Below are positions 24,435-34,655 of a stretch of 64,000 bases of DNA, in pieces (within the stretch, counting starts at the first letter, position 1; the number at the start of each line of letters is the position of its first letter). The DNA is from Apoderus coryli (taxonomy: Eukaryota; Arthropoda; Insecta; Coleoptera; Attelabidae): assembly GCA_911728435.2 (NCBI GenBank), contig OU452204.1:1426001-1490000 (forward strand). Reading direction: 5' to 3'. Below the pieces are notes generated by a model, which worked only from the letters and a program-made list of their open reading frames with translations, searched no databases and was not told the origin of the DNA. Made by a program: the position numbers and the translations under genes.

Positions 24435-24654
24435 GGTGTAAGTAATGTGGACTGTATTTTTTTTGTATTGTTTTTACGTATTTATTTAGTACAATAATAA
24501 TTACACCAGAGATGCTCTCACCCTTACAAACGTTTAATATGTACTACTAACCAATATACTACACCGTATGACAAAATATAAAAGCAATGTTGCCAAATGG
24601 CATTTGATTAACATTATCAGTAATTATTATATATTGAAATAGTTCGCGTAAACA
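24435..24654 (-). repeat. BEL element 1 5' LTR
   Basis: 220 bases with TG...CA ends on the plus strand. The partner LTR at 13835-15238 is recognisable once its 1165-base hAT-like insertion is removed. Confidence 0.85.
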
Positions 24655-26780
24655 GCAATAGGGAAGACCCTTGAACGTGCAACTAGAACGATTTCGATTA
24701 GAATAATGAACATGGGTATTCAGTAACACTCAAAAAATCGATGGAAATTGGAAGTTGTTCGCCAGTATCATCGGTATGTGGAAATCTGGTAACGACGTAT
24801 GAAACTCCAAAGAAATTTCCTGATAAACTTCAAAGTTTGTTAATGGAATGTTCTAAAGGAATGAGTTCGGAACAGAAGAAGAAGTTGATGAATCTAGTCA
24901 CCACCTATCATGATATTTTCGACGTCGCGTCGGCGGAAAGATCAAGGGTAGAAATTTTTGTGGGAATGCGTGTAAGCAGGCTTTTGATCAGCTAAAGAAT
25001 GTCTTGACCGGTTCTAAGCTATCCGTTACTTAATGGAAAGTTTGTGCTAGATACGGATGCCAGCAACGTAGGAATTGGACCTGTCTTATCACAGATTCAA
25101 GACGGTCAAGAAAATATTATTGCATACTTCAGCAAGACTTTATCCAAATCCGGGAGAAGTTACTGTGATACAAGGTGAGAACTGTTGGCTATGGTGAAAG
25201 CTGTGGAACACTTCCATAAATATCTGTATGACAGGAACTTCCTCCCAAGGCCTGATCATGCTTCTCTGAAGTGGTTGCTACAATTCAAGAACCCAGAAGG
25301 ACAAGTAGCAAGATGGATAGAGAGGATGCAAGAGTTCGCCTTCGACATGGAAAATAGGGCAGGAAAAACTCACGTCAACGCAGATGCATTATCGAGAAGA
25401 CCATGCCCAGTAAACTGCAAGCACTATTCGAGCGCAATAGAAAAAGATAATGTGAGGAAAGTAACGGTACATTGTGATGTTTGGGCAACAGATAAGCTGC
25501 AAGACGATCAGCGTAAGGACTTCGCACTAAAGAAAGTATTCGAGTGGAAGCAAACTGGCGAGAAACCAATGTGGCAAGACGTAGCTGAGGTTTCACCTGT
25601 GTTAAAGACGTGCCACTGGGCCTAATTTGACTCGATCTTTGTTGATGATGATCGATTGAAACGTGTTATTTTGAAACCAGATGGTACCGATGAAAAGAGA
25701 CAGTTAATCATTCCTGCTAACCGGGTACAAGAAGTTATGGAAGATACATAATGGAACATCAGGAGGTTATCTGGGAATGACTAACACGATGCAAAAACTT
25801 CGGGAACGTTTTTATTGGGCTACACTCAAGGATGACGTCAAGGACTGGTGTAGGAAATGCGTTACATGCACGGCTAGTAATGGACCACAAGGCCGCAAAA
25901 CGGCTCCAAGGAGGAATTATAACGTGAGTAGTCCATTTGAACGAATATCTATTGACATAGCAGGCCCATTTCCACGGTCCGAAGAGGGAAACAAATACAT
26001 ATGCGTTGTAGCGGACTACTTCAGTAGTGGAAGCTTATGAGTTGCCAAATCAGGGAGATGTCACTGTCGCCGAAACCTTAGTTAAAGAATCGATACGTCG
26101 ATTTGGTGTACCATTAGAAATGCACTCAGATCAGGGAAGCAACTTCGAGTCCCACCTTTCCAAGAAGTATGTAAGAGTTTGGGGATCCGGAAAACTAGAA
26201 CCACAGCACTACACCCGAAGTCCGACGAAATGGTTGAGAGAATGAACAAAACCATTATTCGACATTCGGCGAAAGTTGTTGCGGATAACCAACACGACTG
26301 GAATCGTCACTTGCCACTATTCCTATTGGCTTACCGCTCAGCCACTCATGAAACAATAGGATAAACGCCGGCAAGTATCGTGTTTGGTCGAAAATTACGC
26401 CTGCCCTGCGATCTGAAGTTTGGGTGCCCTCCAGGCACCGACACTGACGGTGACGACTGCGTGTCGGATTTGCGAAGAAGAATGGATGACGGCCACAACC
26501 GAGGGAAAGGTACGACATAAACGCTTCTGCAGACAGCTTCAAGGTTGATGATTTGGTATGGCCGTATAATCCGCAATGACGACGTGGACACGCCCCGAAA
26601 GTACAGAAGGCATGAGAGGGTCCCTACATAATCGTGACAAAGATGAACGTCATTTACCGCATTAAGAACAGAGGTAATGGAAAGCTCAAGGTTATTCACT
26701 TCAATAGATTGGCTCCTTACGAATGTGAAGAACAAGACGCTGAAATACGAAGTCTTCAGCCCCCGAATTCAGAATTCGAC
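24655..26780 (+). pseudogene. Gypsy pol remnant: linker, RNase H, integrase
   Basis: It continues the fragment at 13500-13834 (IGKTLERATRTIS, then MNMGIQ). The pre-RT linker at 24741-24960 ends in an abrupt jump to ACKQAFDQLKNVLTGSKL, so the RT palm is deleted. RNase H is at about 25040-25400 (VLDTDASNVGIGPVLSQIQD, then HASLKWLLQFKNPEGQVARW, HVNADALSRRPC). The integrase zinc-binding domain is at 25700-25910 (LRERFYWATLKDDVKDWCRKC). The integrase core is at 25940-26345 (ISIDIAGPFPRSEEG, HSDQGSNFES, KTIIRHSAKV). The C-terminal part at 26395-26780 is badly frameshifted. Dead. Confidence 0.9.
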
Positions 26781-26824
26781 GATTTTATTACACAGTAATC
26801 GTCCGGTCATAAAGTAAGGTACGG

Positions 26825-27040
26825 AGTTAGTCAAGAGGAGAAACGCGACCTATTTGGGGTATTTGGAGTATGCTTTGGCTCATTGCGTAGTCAAAGACCT
26901 GAGAATGTGCAAAGGAATAGCCGCTTCCTTCAAAAAAAAATTTTGGTAAAGTTTATGAACTTCATCAGCAGCACCCGGAAGTTGTAGATGTATTGAAAAT
27001 AATAAGGAATGTAGGGGATTATAAGGTCGCTTATCTATAG
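26825..27040 (+). pseudogene. Macro-domain (ADP-ribose-binding) fragment 3' of gypsy integrase
   Basis: Three frame segments fit the start of a macro domain of the OARD1/TARG1-like type. EEKRDLF comes first (26835), then YALAHCVVKDLRMCKGIAAS and FKKKF (26867-26940). After a frameshift at an A-run comes FGKVYELHQQHPEVVDVLK through YKVAYL to a stop at 27040. The family hallmark is S-L-A-H-C-V-x-x-D-x-x-M-x-x-G-I-A-x-x-F-K-x-x-F-G. The catalytic C-terminal half is absent. It lies on the same strand about 60 bases after the last gypsy integrase codons, so it may be an accessory ORF captured by the element, or an unrelated host gene fragment. Confidence 0.7.
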
Positions 27041-28149
27041 GAATGGCTATCACTTTGTAAAAAAAACTGTATTTCCGTGACTGGTTACTTTATTTATATC
27101 AGTAGGTATTAATCATCGATGTATTAACTCTAAGAGAGAGATATTACATTTCATTCATAAATTATAGTTTGTTTGGGCGCAGACAATAACAAACAACTAC
27201 ATGGGAGGAAGGGAGAAAAAACAAAAACTTTCTTGTCACTCCGGATATGAACGTTTTTATTACTTAAATTACAGCACATAATTACGTAACCAATTTAAAA
27301 TTAAGAAAATAATTAAATAAAACAGTTAGTATTAGGAAAAAAAATAGAATAGCTAGCTCAGAGCTTTGTCTGTAGCAACATATCCTAACCTTTCACTTTA
27401 CTGAAGTTTTACGTGTCGCTCGCTAAAGTCAGAGTTACTTTTAAAGTAGTCGTGACTTTAACGGTTATTTTGAAGTTGTAGTTACTTGAAGGGGTAACAA
27501 CTAGTTACTCCTGAAGTAGACGTTACTTTATAAGTAACTAGTAACTCTGCAAATGTACAAGTTACTTTTGAAATGTATTCAAGTTAGAGTTACTTTTTCG
27601 TGTTCAAAAAACTAACTTAGTTTAGGAAAACTTTAGTCTTAGTAGGCAGTTATTTAATAGAAACAAAACATTTAATTAGTCAACTTTCCTTGGTGTTTGT
27701 GATTATCGTACTTATTTACTTGTCTACAAGTTTACATATTAATATGGATTTTAAAGATTACCAATAACTTTTCGAGGTTAATTTAGATTCTTTCCCCGAC
27801 AACTAGGTGTAGCCACAACATACTCCTGTAACGTGTAGAAACACTTCTTGATCAACTAGGTATTATTCTGACAGTTTGTCGTTCCTTTTTCAAGAAAAAT
27901 AGAAGTTAGGTGAGAAGCAGGTGGTTATGTCAAGTCAGCTGAGCCGAGGTGTAGAAGAAAAACGTATAATTTAAAGCAGCCTTACTAATTTTTTTTTGGA
28001 GACTTCACTAACTGTTGCGTCAGAGCTGAAAAAAAAAAAGAAATAAATGAGCTTGATTTGTACTACATAAAGAAGTAGTTAATTAGATATTCAAATATCT
28101 TGTTTCCTCTAAGACAATTTTTCTATTTAAGACAATTTCACATATTTTC
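27041..28149. other. Intronic DNA with a cluster of AGTTACTTT/AGTAACT motifs
   Basis: No gene recognised. At about 27420-27610 many direct and inverted copies of AGTTACTTT and AAGTAACTAGTAACT occur, a composition often seen in the subterminal regions of hAT-type transposons. A purine-rich run (GGGAGGAAGGGAG near 27200) resembles an LTR-element polypurine tract. Confidence 0.35.
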
Positions 28150-28308
28150 AAGAAAAGATCACAGTCTACGTGTTCTAAACATTAAACTGGACAACATTTT
28201 TCGATCATGGATCAGTAATCATATCAACATTGTTATGATTTTGAAATATTACTGATCGATGATCGAAAAGCAGATTAATGTTTAGAAGACAGACTGTGAT
28301 TTTTTCTT
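28150..28308. repeat. 159-bp hairpin (MITE-like)
   Basis: AGAAAAGATCACAGTCT at 28151 is repeated in reverse complement at 28291-28307. Inner arms also pair (CTAAACATTAA with TTAATGTTTAG; TCGATCAT..ACTGATC with ATCGATGATCGA). Confidence 0.7.
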
Positions 28309-28915
28309 AAAAAGGAAAAATGGTATTGATCCTTTACCTAGTAATGGTCGAGTTCTTCTGCTGTCAACTATTATATTTTACCGGTAACTTCTTAAACCAT
28401 TATCATTTTGTTTGTTTGTGTGTTTCGCTAACCTGTTGCGGGTAATCATGCAAATATATAGAAAATGTGGGAGATTTATCTTGTTTCTAATGATACTATC
28501 ACGGTAAATCTTGTGAAAAAATGCAGGTGATTTCTTCCACATCCTTGACCCATATCATCTGATGATATAAGGTATGCCATTCACACAGACCATATTATGA
28601 ATGCAATTTGTAAAACTCATTCTTCTTGTGAGCTTCAAAACTGTGAAACTCACTATCCAAAGAAAATTCTCCTGAACGATATACCGTCCAGCTTTTTGAA
28701 AACTTTATTTCTTCTTCACATAATATTTTTTTTTAATCGCAGAATCACTGTGAATTATCCTCGCAAAATACTCAAAACTTATTTCTATCTTTGACTGTAA
28801 TTCAAATCGTTCATCGCAATACGTATACGTATAAAACAATAGTATTTTTTAAAGCCTATAGGTATCTCGAAAGCAAACACATAATAAGTACACATTAAAA
28901 ATCCTCATTACTTAC
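28309..28915. other. No exon recognised
   Basis: This should contain downstream exons of the minus-strand THAP gene if that gene is complete. None could be assigned. Confidence 0.3.
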
Positions 28916-29110
28916 CTGTTGCAAACAAAAAAATTATGACATGGTAATGGGGCTGCCTCTGGTTTCAATGCTTTTACACCACTTGATTTTGTAATAATAT
29001 CATTCGGCGCAAAATGATCTGAACAAATATATGAAAACTTAGGAAGCCTTTTACCATCATTCCATCCAAGGACAGAGAACCAAGTTTTCCGTCTTACATC
29101 ATTTGGAAAC
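28916..29110 (-). CDS. THAP-domain gene 1, exon 2
   Basis: The acceptor is TTTTTAG and the exon begins G, completing an Arg codon, so the read-through is SFHRFPNDVRRKTW. The rest of the THAP fold follows: a conserved Trp, then YICSDHFAPNDI with the distal Cys and His of the C2CH zinc site, and KALKPEAAPLPC at the position of the AVPT-type box. THAP domains bind DNA in the major groove. The donor CAG|GTAAGTAATG is strong and the exon ends in phase 2. Downstream exons were not found, so the rest of the protein is unknown. It is nested in the TERT intron on the same strand as TERT. Confidence 0.75.
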
Positions 29111-29367
29111 CTAAAAATTATAATATACTTAAGTATACTGTGAACAAAACAAATTTTTTCGTAATTTGCAGCTATTTATTTCATTCTTTACAAGAAGAGG
29201 CATGTGAAGGTATTTTATTATTACTTACTAACCGTTAAAGTTGCAACATAATTATTAATTAATGTACCTAATTATTCATTGAAGTGAAAAGCTAATTGCA
29301 TAGGTACATATCTTTGTATTTGGAAAGGTTCTGTAAATTTTCATTTACAAACAGAATAATGGCTTAC

Positions 29368-29432
29368 CTGTGAAAACTTTTGTCCGGATTTCTGATATCT
29401 AATATTTTACATAGTTGACACTGACGAACCAT
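29368..29432 (-). CDS. THAP-domain gene 1, exon 1 with start codon
   Basis: ATG at 29430-29432. It encodes MVRQCQLCKILDIRNPDKSF and H, the first two zinc-binding Cys of a THAP domain, then the donor CACAG|GTAAGCC. It joins exon 2 in phase (AG + G). The start is only about 940 bases from, and divergent to, THAP gene 2, whose first codons (MVRQC) are identical. The two are probably an inverted duplicate pair sharing an upstream region. Confidence 0.75.
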
Positions 29433-30375
29433 TTTAAAACTTAATATAGTCTTATAAATTCACACAAAACACAAATTCACACTTTTTAGTCTTATAATCT
29501 TGATAAATATAGGAAATGAAACATAAACAACACACAAGATAATGTATCCTCTATCCCGACAACACCGTTTCTTCATTTACTATAAAAAAACAAAACATAT
29601 TATTTTCCTTACGCTGATTGGTCAAATCACCCCGCCTGATTTTACGAAGATGCCGTATAACGATCATCTTGGTCTTTTCAAAAACTTTAATAAATAATTT
29701 AGTTCCTTCTTTTAATATTTTCATCATTCAAATCCTCACGTGTAATGAGAAATATATTAATTAATGCAGTGACAAAAGTATATTTTATAAGCATTAAATT
29801 AAAAAATAATTATATAATGTGAGTAAACAACTGTATTAAAAATTTAACAACAGACAAGCTGACAACATGTGATGATGCCCTCCACTCCTAAAAGTACCAC
29901 AGATCTAGGAAGGGGGAGATAAAACTGTTTACATTTCCAAGCGATCAAACATCATTATTTGCAGATATCGATAATGCCAAACTTCCGCTTTCATTCCCGC
30001 ATTGTTTTAAAATACACTATTTTGATACTGCATTTTTTACCGTTTTAAAGCAAAATATAACTTAGGTGATGGTACTAATTTTTGTGTATTATAAAACGAT
30101 ATACCCAAGATATTTTTTAGTTACTTTTTTATGAATTTTAACATATTCAAGACATATTTCACCAAATTATAATTTATTTATGAAGTACACGTGGCAACTC
30201 TGTAAAGCAGAGCAACTTGAATAGTACGCGAAGAATTTACTATTTCATTCATTTGTGTAATCAGCCGGTAGTTTGAGCTTTGTTGCCAACTATCCTTTGG
30301 TTGCGTATTTATTTGTTGTTAGTTGGTGATTTTGAGTGTTTTCTTGTGCAAAAACTATAAAAAAAACAATTAACA
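29433..30375. promoter_or_regulatory. Shared upstream region of two divergent THAP genes
   Basis: 943 bases between two opposed ATG codons. No defined promoter element could be picked. It would be a bidirectional promoter if both genes are live. Inferred from position only. Confidence 0.35.
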
Positions 30376-30440
30376 ATGGTGCGTCAGTGTATAGTGTGTA
30401 AAAATAATGAAAATTCCAACCCAAATTTGATATTTCGGAG
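30376..30440 (+). CDS. THAP-domain gene 2, exon 1
   Basis: ATG at 30376 in a fair context (AACAATGG). It encodes MVRQCIVCKNNENSNPNLIF and R with the first C-x2-C of a THAP domain. The donor is CGGAG|GTAAGTAAAG, phase 2. It matches exon 1 of the divergent gene 1 in length and phase. Confidence 0.7.
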
Positions 30441-30517
30441 GTAAGTAAAGTTACGACTTGTTATTGTTTATCAGTGGTGTAGTTTGCTTGCTCTACAAAA
30501 TAAAAATAAAATTCGGA

Positions 30518-30703
30518 AAGACGCGAAAGGTGGCTACAGCTTTTGAGTCTGGAAAATCAGTATGTCCCCAAGTGTGCACAAATATGCTCAAACCATTTTG
30601 ATATGAGCGACATTAAGATAACTGAGATTACTGGTCGAAAGCAAATTCGACCAGACGCTGAACCTCAATTATCATTTCTTTTTAATGAGCCTCTGTCGTA
30701 CAG
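30518..30703 (+). CDS. THAP-domain gene 2, exon 2 (start unresolved)
   Basis: The open frame reads SERRERWLQLLSLENQY, then CAQICSNHFDMSDIKI with the distal Cys/His pair, and RPDAEPQLSFLFNEPLSYR, ending in phase 2 at donor ACAG|GTAATT. The expected acceptor is a problem: an in-frame TAA lies immediately upstream (about 30510) and no AG falls between. Either a small deletion removed the acceptor, making this copy defective, or a few bases are wrong. Later exons remain open and correctly phased. Confidence 0.6.
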
Positions 30704-30956
30704 GTAATTATATATATATATATGCTTAATAAAATTTGTGTATATAAAATTTACGGTATAATGTTCAATAATATTGTAATAAACATATGGTGTATTTACC
30801 ACACATCTAGATTCTAGATCTGTGGTATTTAACTATTGTATTTATGTAAAAGGATGTGTTTGGCGACATCTAGTTTTCGTTGGTAGTACGCCGAGTGAAC
30901 AACAGTTCCTATATCGCCTGCCTGGGAGGTGTATTTATATTTCTTTTTCTTTTCAG

Positions 30957-31001
30957 CTCAGATTCAACTGTGGCCGAATCCTCTCCAAGCAAGTCTAGTA
31001 G
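30957..31001 (+). CDS. THAP-domain gene 2, exon 3
   Basis: 45 bases between CTTTTCAG and AG|GTAAGTAG. Enters and leaves in phase 2. Encodes a Ser-rich linker (DSTVAESSPSKSS). Confidence 0.65.
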
Positions 31002-31025
31002 GTAAGTAGATATTGAATATTTAGA

Positions 31026-31082
31026 GCATCAGATGTTGATCAAGCAAGGACCTATGTGATCCACAAACTGTAGCAATGCGAT
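31026..31082 (+). pseudogene. Degenerate duplicate of THAP gene 2 exon 4
   Basis: The sequence GCATCAGATGTTGATCAAGC and onward matches the start of exon 4 (31174), but it has small deletions, lacks a clean acceptor and is followed by no donor. It is an ancient exon duplication, now intronic. Confidence 0.6.
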
Positions 31083-31173
31083 CTTATTAAAATTAACTTC
31101 CCTTTAGCTACTAAATTAGAATGGTACCACTCACTGAAATACTAAGCTAAAGCATTTTATTTTAATTTTTTAG

Positions 31174-31275
31174 AACTTCAGATGTTCATGAAGCAGGGAT
31201 CTGTGATCCAGAAACTTTAGAAATGCTAGTTGCGGAGGAAGCAGTTGCTGGCCCCTCAAGTGGCCCATCTAATTT
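31174..31275 (+). CDS. THAP-domain gene 2, exon 4
   Basis: Acceptor TTTTTTAG, donor AATTT|GTAAGTAT, phase 2 at both ends, no stops. It encodes an acidic stretch (TSDVHEAGICDPETLEMLVA, then EEAVAGPSSGPSN). The domain is not recognised; it may be an activation or partner-binding tail. Confidence 0.65.
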
Positions 31276-31431
31276 GTAAGTATATAGCTTTAAATTACAA
31301 CATATAAATAACTAAGATTGTGGAATTAGTAATAGTAACACATTAATTCAAGAGAAACCTACATTTTTTTTATAACCGGTTATAGGCTGTTGGTAGGGTG
31401 CCAAATATAATACCAGTATACTTTATTTTAG

Positions 31432-31536
31432 ATTAATGCAGAAAATTGAACAAGAGGGTGTTTTTAGAGTTACGCCATTGTCACCAATAACGGAAACAAC
31501 AGACACAGCATCTGAAACTGAACCAAATACAGTGGG
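31432..31536 (+). CDS. THAP-domain gene 2, exon 5
   Basis: Acceptor TTTTAG. The first base completes Leu. It encodes MQKIEQEGVFRVTPLSPITE and an acidic Thr-rich end (TTDTASETEPNT). The donor GG|GTTTGT is weaker. No further exon was identified, so the C-terminus is unknown. Confidence 0.6.
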
Positions 31537-33593
31537 GTTTGTTTTTTTTATTTATAAAACAAATATCTTCAGAATTGCATCCATTATTTGATAATAAAAT
31601 ACGCTTTTTAATAGCTTAATAAATGAAACTGTCAGTTCTAAATACTAAAAGTCTAATAAATAATATATTATTTATTAGACTATGGTTTAACAGCCGTTCA
31701 ATCCTGATCATATAAAAAACGTTCATTAAATGTATATATTTTATTTAAATTAATTATATTAAATTTAAAAGTTATTTGATGATGTGTTTCAATGTTATTT
31801 ATTTATGAAAATACTTGCGAACCAGCAAATACACACCAACCCATGAGGCAGTGTTAGAACGAGTATATAAATTACCGAGGCTCGACATTGTTTTCAACAA
31901 CCATCATAGTCTAAAGATATTTAGAATTAGATACGGTAATAATAATAAGATAAAATATATTTTTATCCTAAATCATAATGAATCATAAACCAAAAAAAAA
32001 ACGTTATTTTAAAAACCTACAATTTATCATTGCTTTATATCACTTTAGTGAACATCAATCGCCTGATTAAAGTATAAAGAATTCCTTTAAAACCGTACGC
32101 CACTGGTACATAAAACGAAATCGAAACGATGATCCTGGTACAACGTTGCCATTTTTTCTATCTGTCCTTTTCTATCTTATATATCAACTGCCAACTTATG
32201 TCTGATTGTAAACAAATGTGAATTATGAATGAAATTTCAGATAATGTTATATCTCTCGAGTTTCTAGATCTGTGAAAAGTACCTATTACAGTTGCCCAGA
32301 CTTATAGAATATATGCTATGTTTTTTAATGTATGGGGCATTTTATATAGTAAACAGTTATATCTCTTTAGTTAACACATCAATGGTATTAATAAACAACG
32401 TCTACAATATAAACGTCAGAGAACTATATAAGCTTTAACATTGAGTTGAATAATTACCATGAATCGAAAAAGAGGGATATTTGAATTATAATTCTTTTTG
32501 ACAGAGAGTGACAGTACCTCCTTTTTTTCCTATAATAATTTTGACAATACAAATCTATTGTTAACTTGACAGTCACAGAATTATTGAAATATACTTAAAT
32601 ATAATGTATTGGGTGTTGAGTATTCTCAACATGGAACCTGAAGGGCAAAGGAAGATTTTCTACCTAGTGACGAAGCAAAAGTCATGCAAAAACCTACCTA
32701 CTATCGTGTTTGGACTGCTTTGACTAATTTACAAGAAGCCCTACTCACATCACAAAATGCAATAATGAAGTATAAGTTAGAGATCCTGTTCAGATTTATG
32801 GAAATCGAAATCTTGGCATGTGCCTGGAATCCTGGAAGAAATTCCGTAGAGAAAACTGTTAGCTGCTATTTCCATCGCTTCTCAAGATGCAATAAAGGAG
32901 CGAATTGCAAATACCGCCAGGATCCAAATAACGCATTGCGGGACGAAACGCATCTAAGAAGGCGGCAATGTAACGAACAAGAGAAAATGTACACCTGTTG
33001 GCAACACCGCCAGGCGCCTAGTTTTACTCGAGCTGGTTGTGTCTAGACCGCGCATGGAATAAAATGGAAGATACTAGAAATGGGCAGAATATTCGTGCGT
33101 AATGTGGAGACACACACAGCAGGGGCAGTCAATACTTGAGAACAGTGTTGTGACATATAAATAATAGTGAAATAAATACAGTCATATTCGTTAATTAATG
33201 TTATTAGTTTGGTTAAATGTTTATTTATTAAATGTAAACACCTAAATTAGTTTTAATTAAAGCGCGTTATTATTTCACAATACGAACCCCGGAAAACGTG
33301 ACAATAACAATACATGAGGAAGTTAAAATGCGTTGGTTAGAAGGAAAGATCTCCTAAGAAATTATAATTTAGCACAAAAAAGAGGATCCAAACGATAATC
33401 AAACAAAATGGAAGAAAATAATCTGAAGGAGTGTAGATATCAAGAAGAATTTGATGAATGGAGACAATCAAATATTTGAAATAATATAACCAAACCAAAT
33501 ATGTTTCAGGAACCTTAGTTCCTATGATCAATATACTTGATCATCTGTGGAGCTGACGTATATTAATTAAATTGAAAAAGTTGTATTTCTTTA
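31537..33593. other. Intronic/intergenic DNA, no supported gene
   Basis: AT-rich. A 120-codon plus frame (32684-33046) has a Cys/His spacing (CYFHRFSRCNKGANCKYRQD) faintly like a CCCH finger, but it has no splice context, no homologous neighbours and low compositional support. I do not call it a gene. Confidence 0.4.
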
Positions 33594-34092
33594 CTAGAAA
33601 TGATATGAAAATAGTGTAAACACAAAACGCAAATATTTGGGTATCAGCAACGGTTCGGACGGTGGTATCCAAGCGTTCGGTCGTCGATGCCAAATAATGC
33701 AAAATTGTAAAATGAATTTGTGGTCGTAAATATAAATGAAAAATAATTTCGTGGCATAGCGGACAAAATGACTGGTTTTACCTACACAAGGGATTTTGTT
33801 TAATTTAGCAGGACCTCAGTATAATTCAGTAGAACCAGACCGCTAAATTAAAATCCCTTGTGTAGGTAAAACCAGTCAATTTGTCCCCTATGCCAAGAAA
33901 TTATTTTTCATTTATATTTACGGACACAAATTCATTTTATAATTTTGCATTATGTGGCATCGACGACCGAACGCTTGGAGACCACCGTCCGGAGAGTTGC
34001 TGATACCCAAATATTTTGGGTGATGCTAGCAGAAGGATAAATGGTCTCTTGCTAGCGTTTTGTGTTTACACTATCTTCATTTCATTTCTATT
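33594..34092. repeat. Palindromic element with structured centre
   Basis: The arms 33594-33800 and 33858-34092 are reverse complements (TGTAAACACAAAACGC against GCGTTTTGTGTTTACA), with about 40 extra bases in the right arm near 34020-34060. The centre (33790-33860) also folds (AAGGGATTTT with AAAATCCCTT). A partial third copy is at about 34330-34455. No coding capacity. Confidence 0.75.
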
Positions 34093-34329
34093 TTTACGGC
34101 TGGTGTTACCTATAGATTGGATTTGATCGGCCTCTTTATGGTGGGATATACATTACTATGTGTATATGTAGATGTTGCTAGTTTGCATATAAATATATAT
34201 TGTTGTATAGCTCATTGTGATTAAATGCAGGCCGATATTGTAGATGGGCAACGACTATGGTACTCTGACGAGCTCATAATAAGACCGAAACGAATTCGTC
34301 AGTATCTGTCGACCCATGCCTCGGTCTGG

Positions 34330-34455
34330 TTCTACTGAATTAGACTGAGGCCCTGCTATATTAAACAAAATCCCCTGTGAAGGTAAAACCAGTCATTTTG
34401 TCCGCTACGCCAGAAAATTATTTTCATTTATATTTACAGCAGAAATTCATTTTAT
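34330..34455. repeat. Partial copy of the 33594-34092 palindrome arm
   Basis: Shares GGTAAAACCAGTCATTTTGTC and the TTATTTTCATTTATATTTAC segment with the arms of the nearby palindrome. Confidence 0.65.
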
Positions 34456-34655
34456 AACTTAGATTTAATTTTCTCAAAATTATTTTATTTTTTTTGGCCT
34501 TTGCATCTATTAGGCAATTCAGCCATATCTAATTGATTTTTCAATTTTCATTCACACTTCTATTATCTAAATAAATTTTCAATTTTTGCTTTTCAGGTGA
34601 GCAACTACATACCGGGAAAGTCTGCTCAAGTCTAGCATGCCTATTCTCTAAATTA

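Larger units (their letters stand above)
13835..24654 (-). mobile_element. BEL/Pao element 1 (nested, dead)
   Basis: Minus-strand LTR retrotransposon. The 5' LTR is 24435-24654. The 3' LTR is 13835-15238 and is interrupted by a hAT-like element (13958-15122). Both LTRs start TGGT(G/A)TAA(G/A)TAAT and end CGTAAACA on the plus strand. A 5-bp target duplication is visible (GCAAA at 13830-13834, GCAAT at 24655-24659). The host is the gypsy pol. A primer-binding site lies just inside the 5' LTR. Gag is at 23743-24239 and 17700-18463, protease and RT at 16109-17798, and the integrase zinc-binding part at 15362-15808. The integrase core is missing, so an internal deletion joins pol to the 3' LTR. 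A second BEL element (18464-23742) splits gag. Confidence 0.85.

Noticed and set aside
32684..33046. 120-codon frame with CCCH-like Cys/His spacing
   Set aside because: The spacing fits poorly, there is no splice context or second finger, and the flanks are AT-rich intron.
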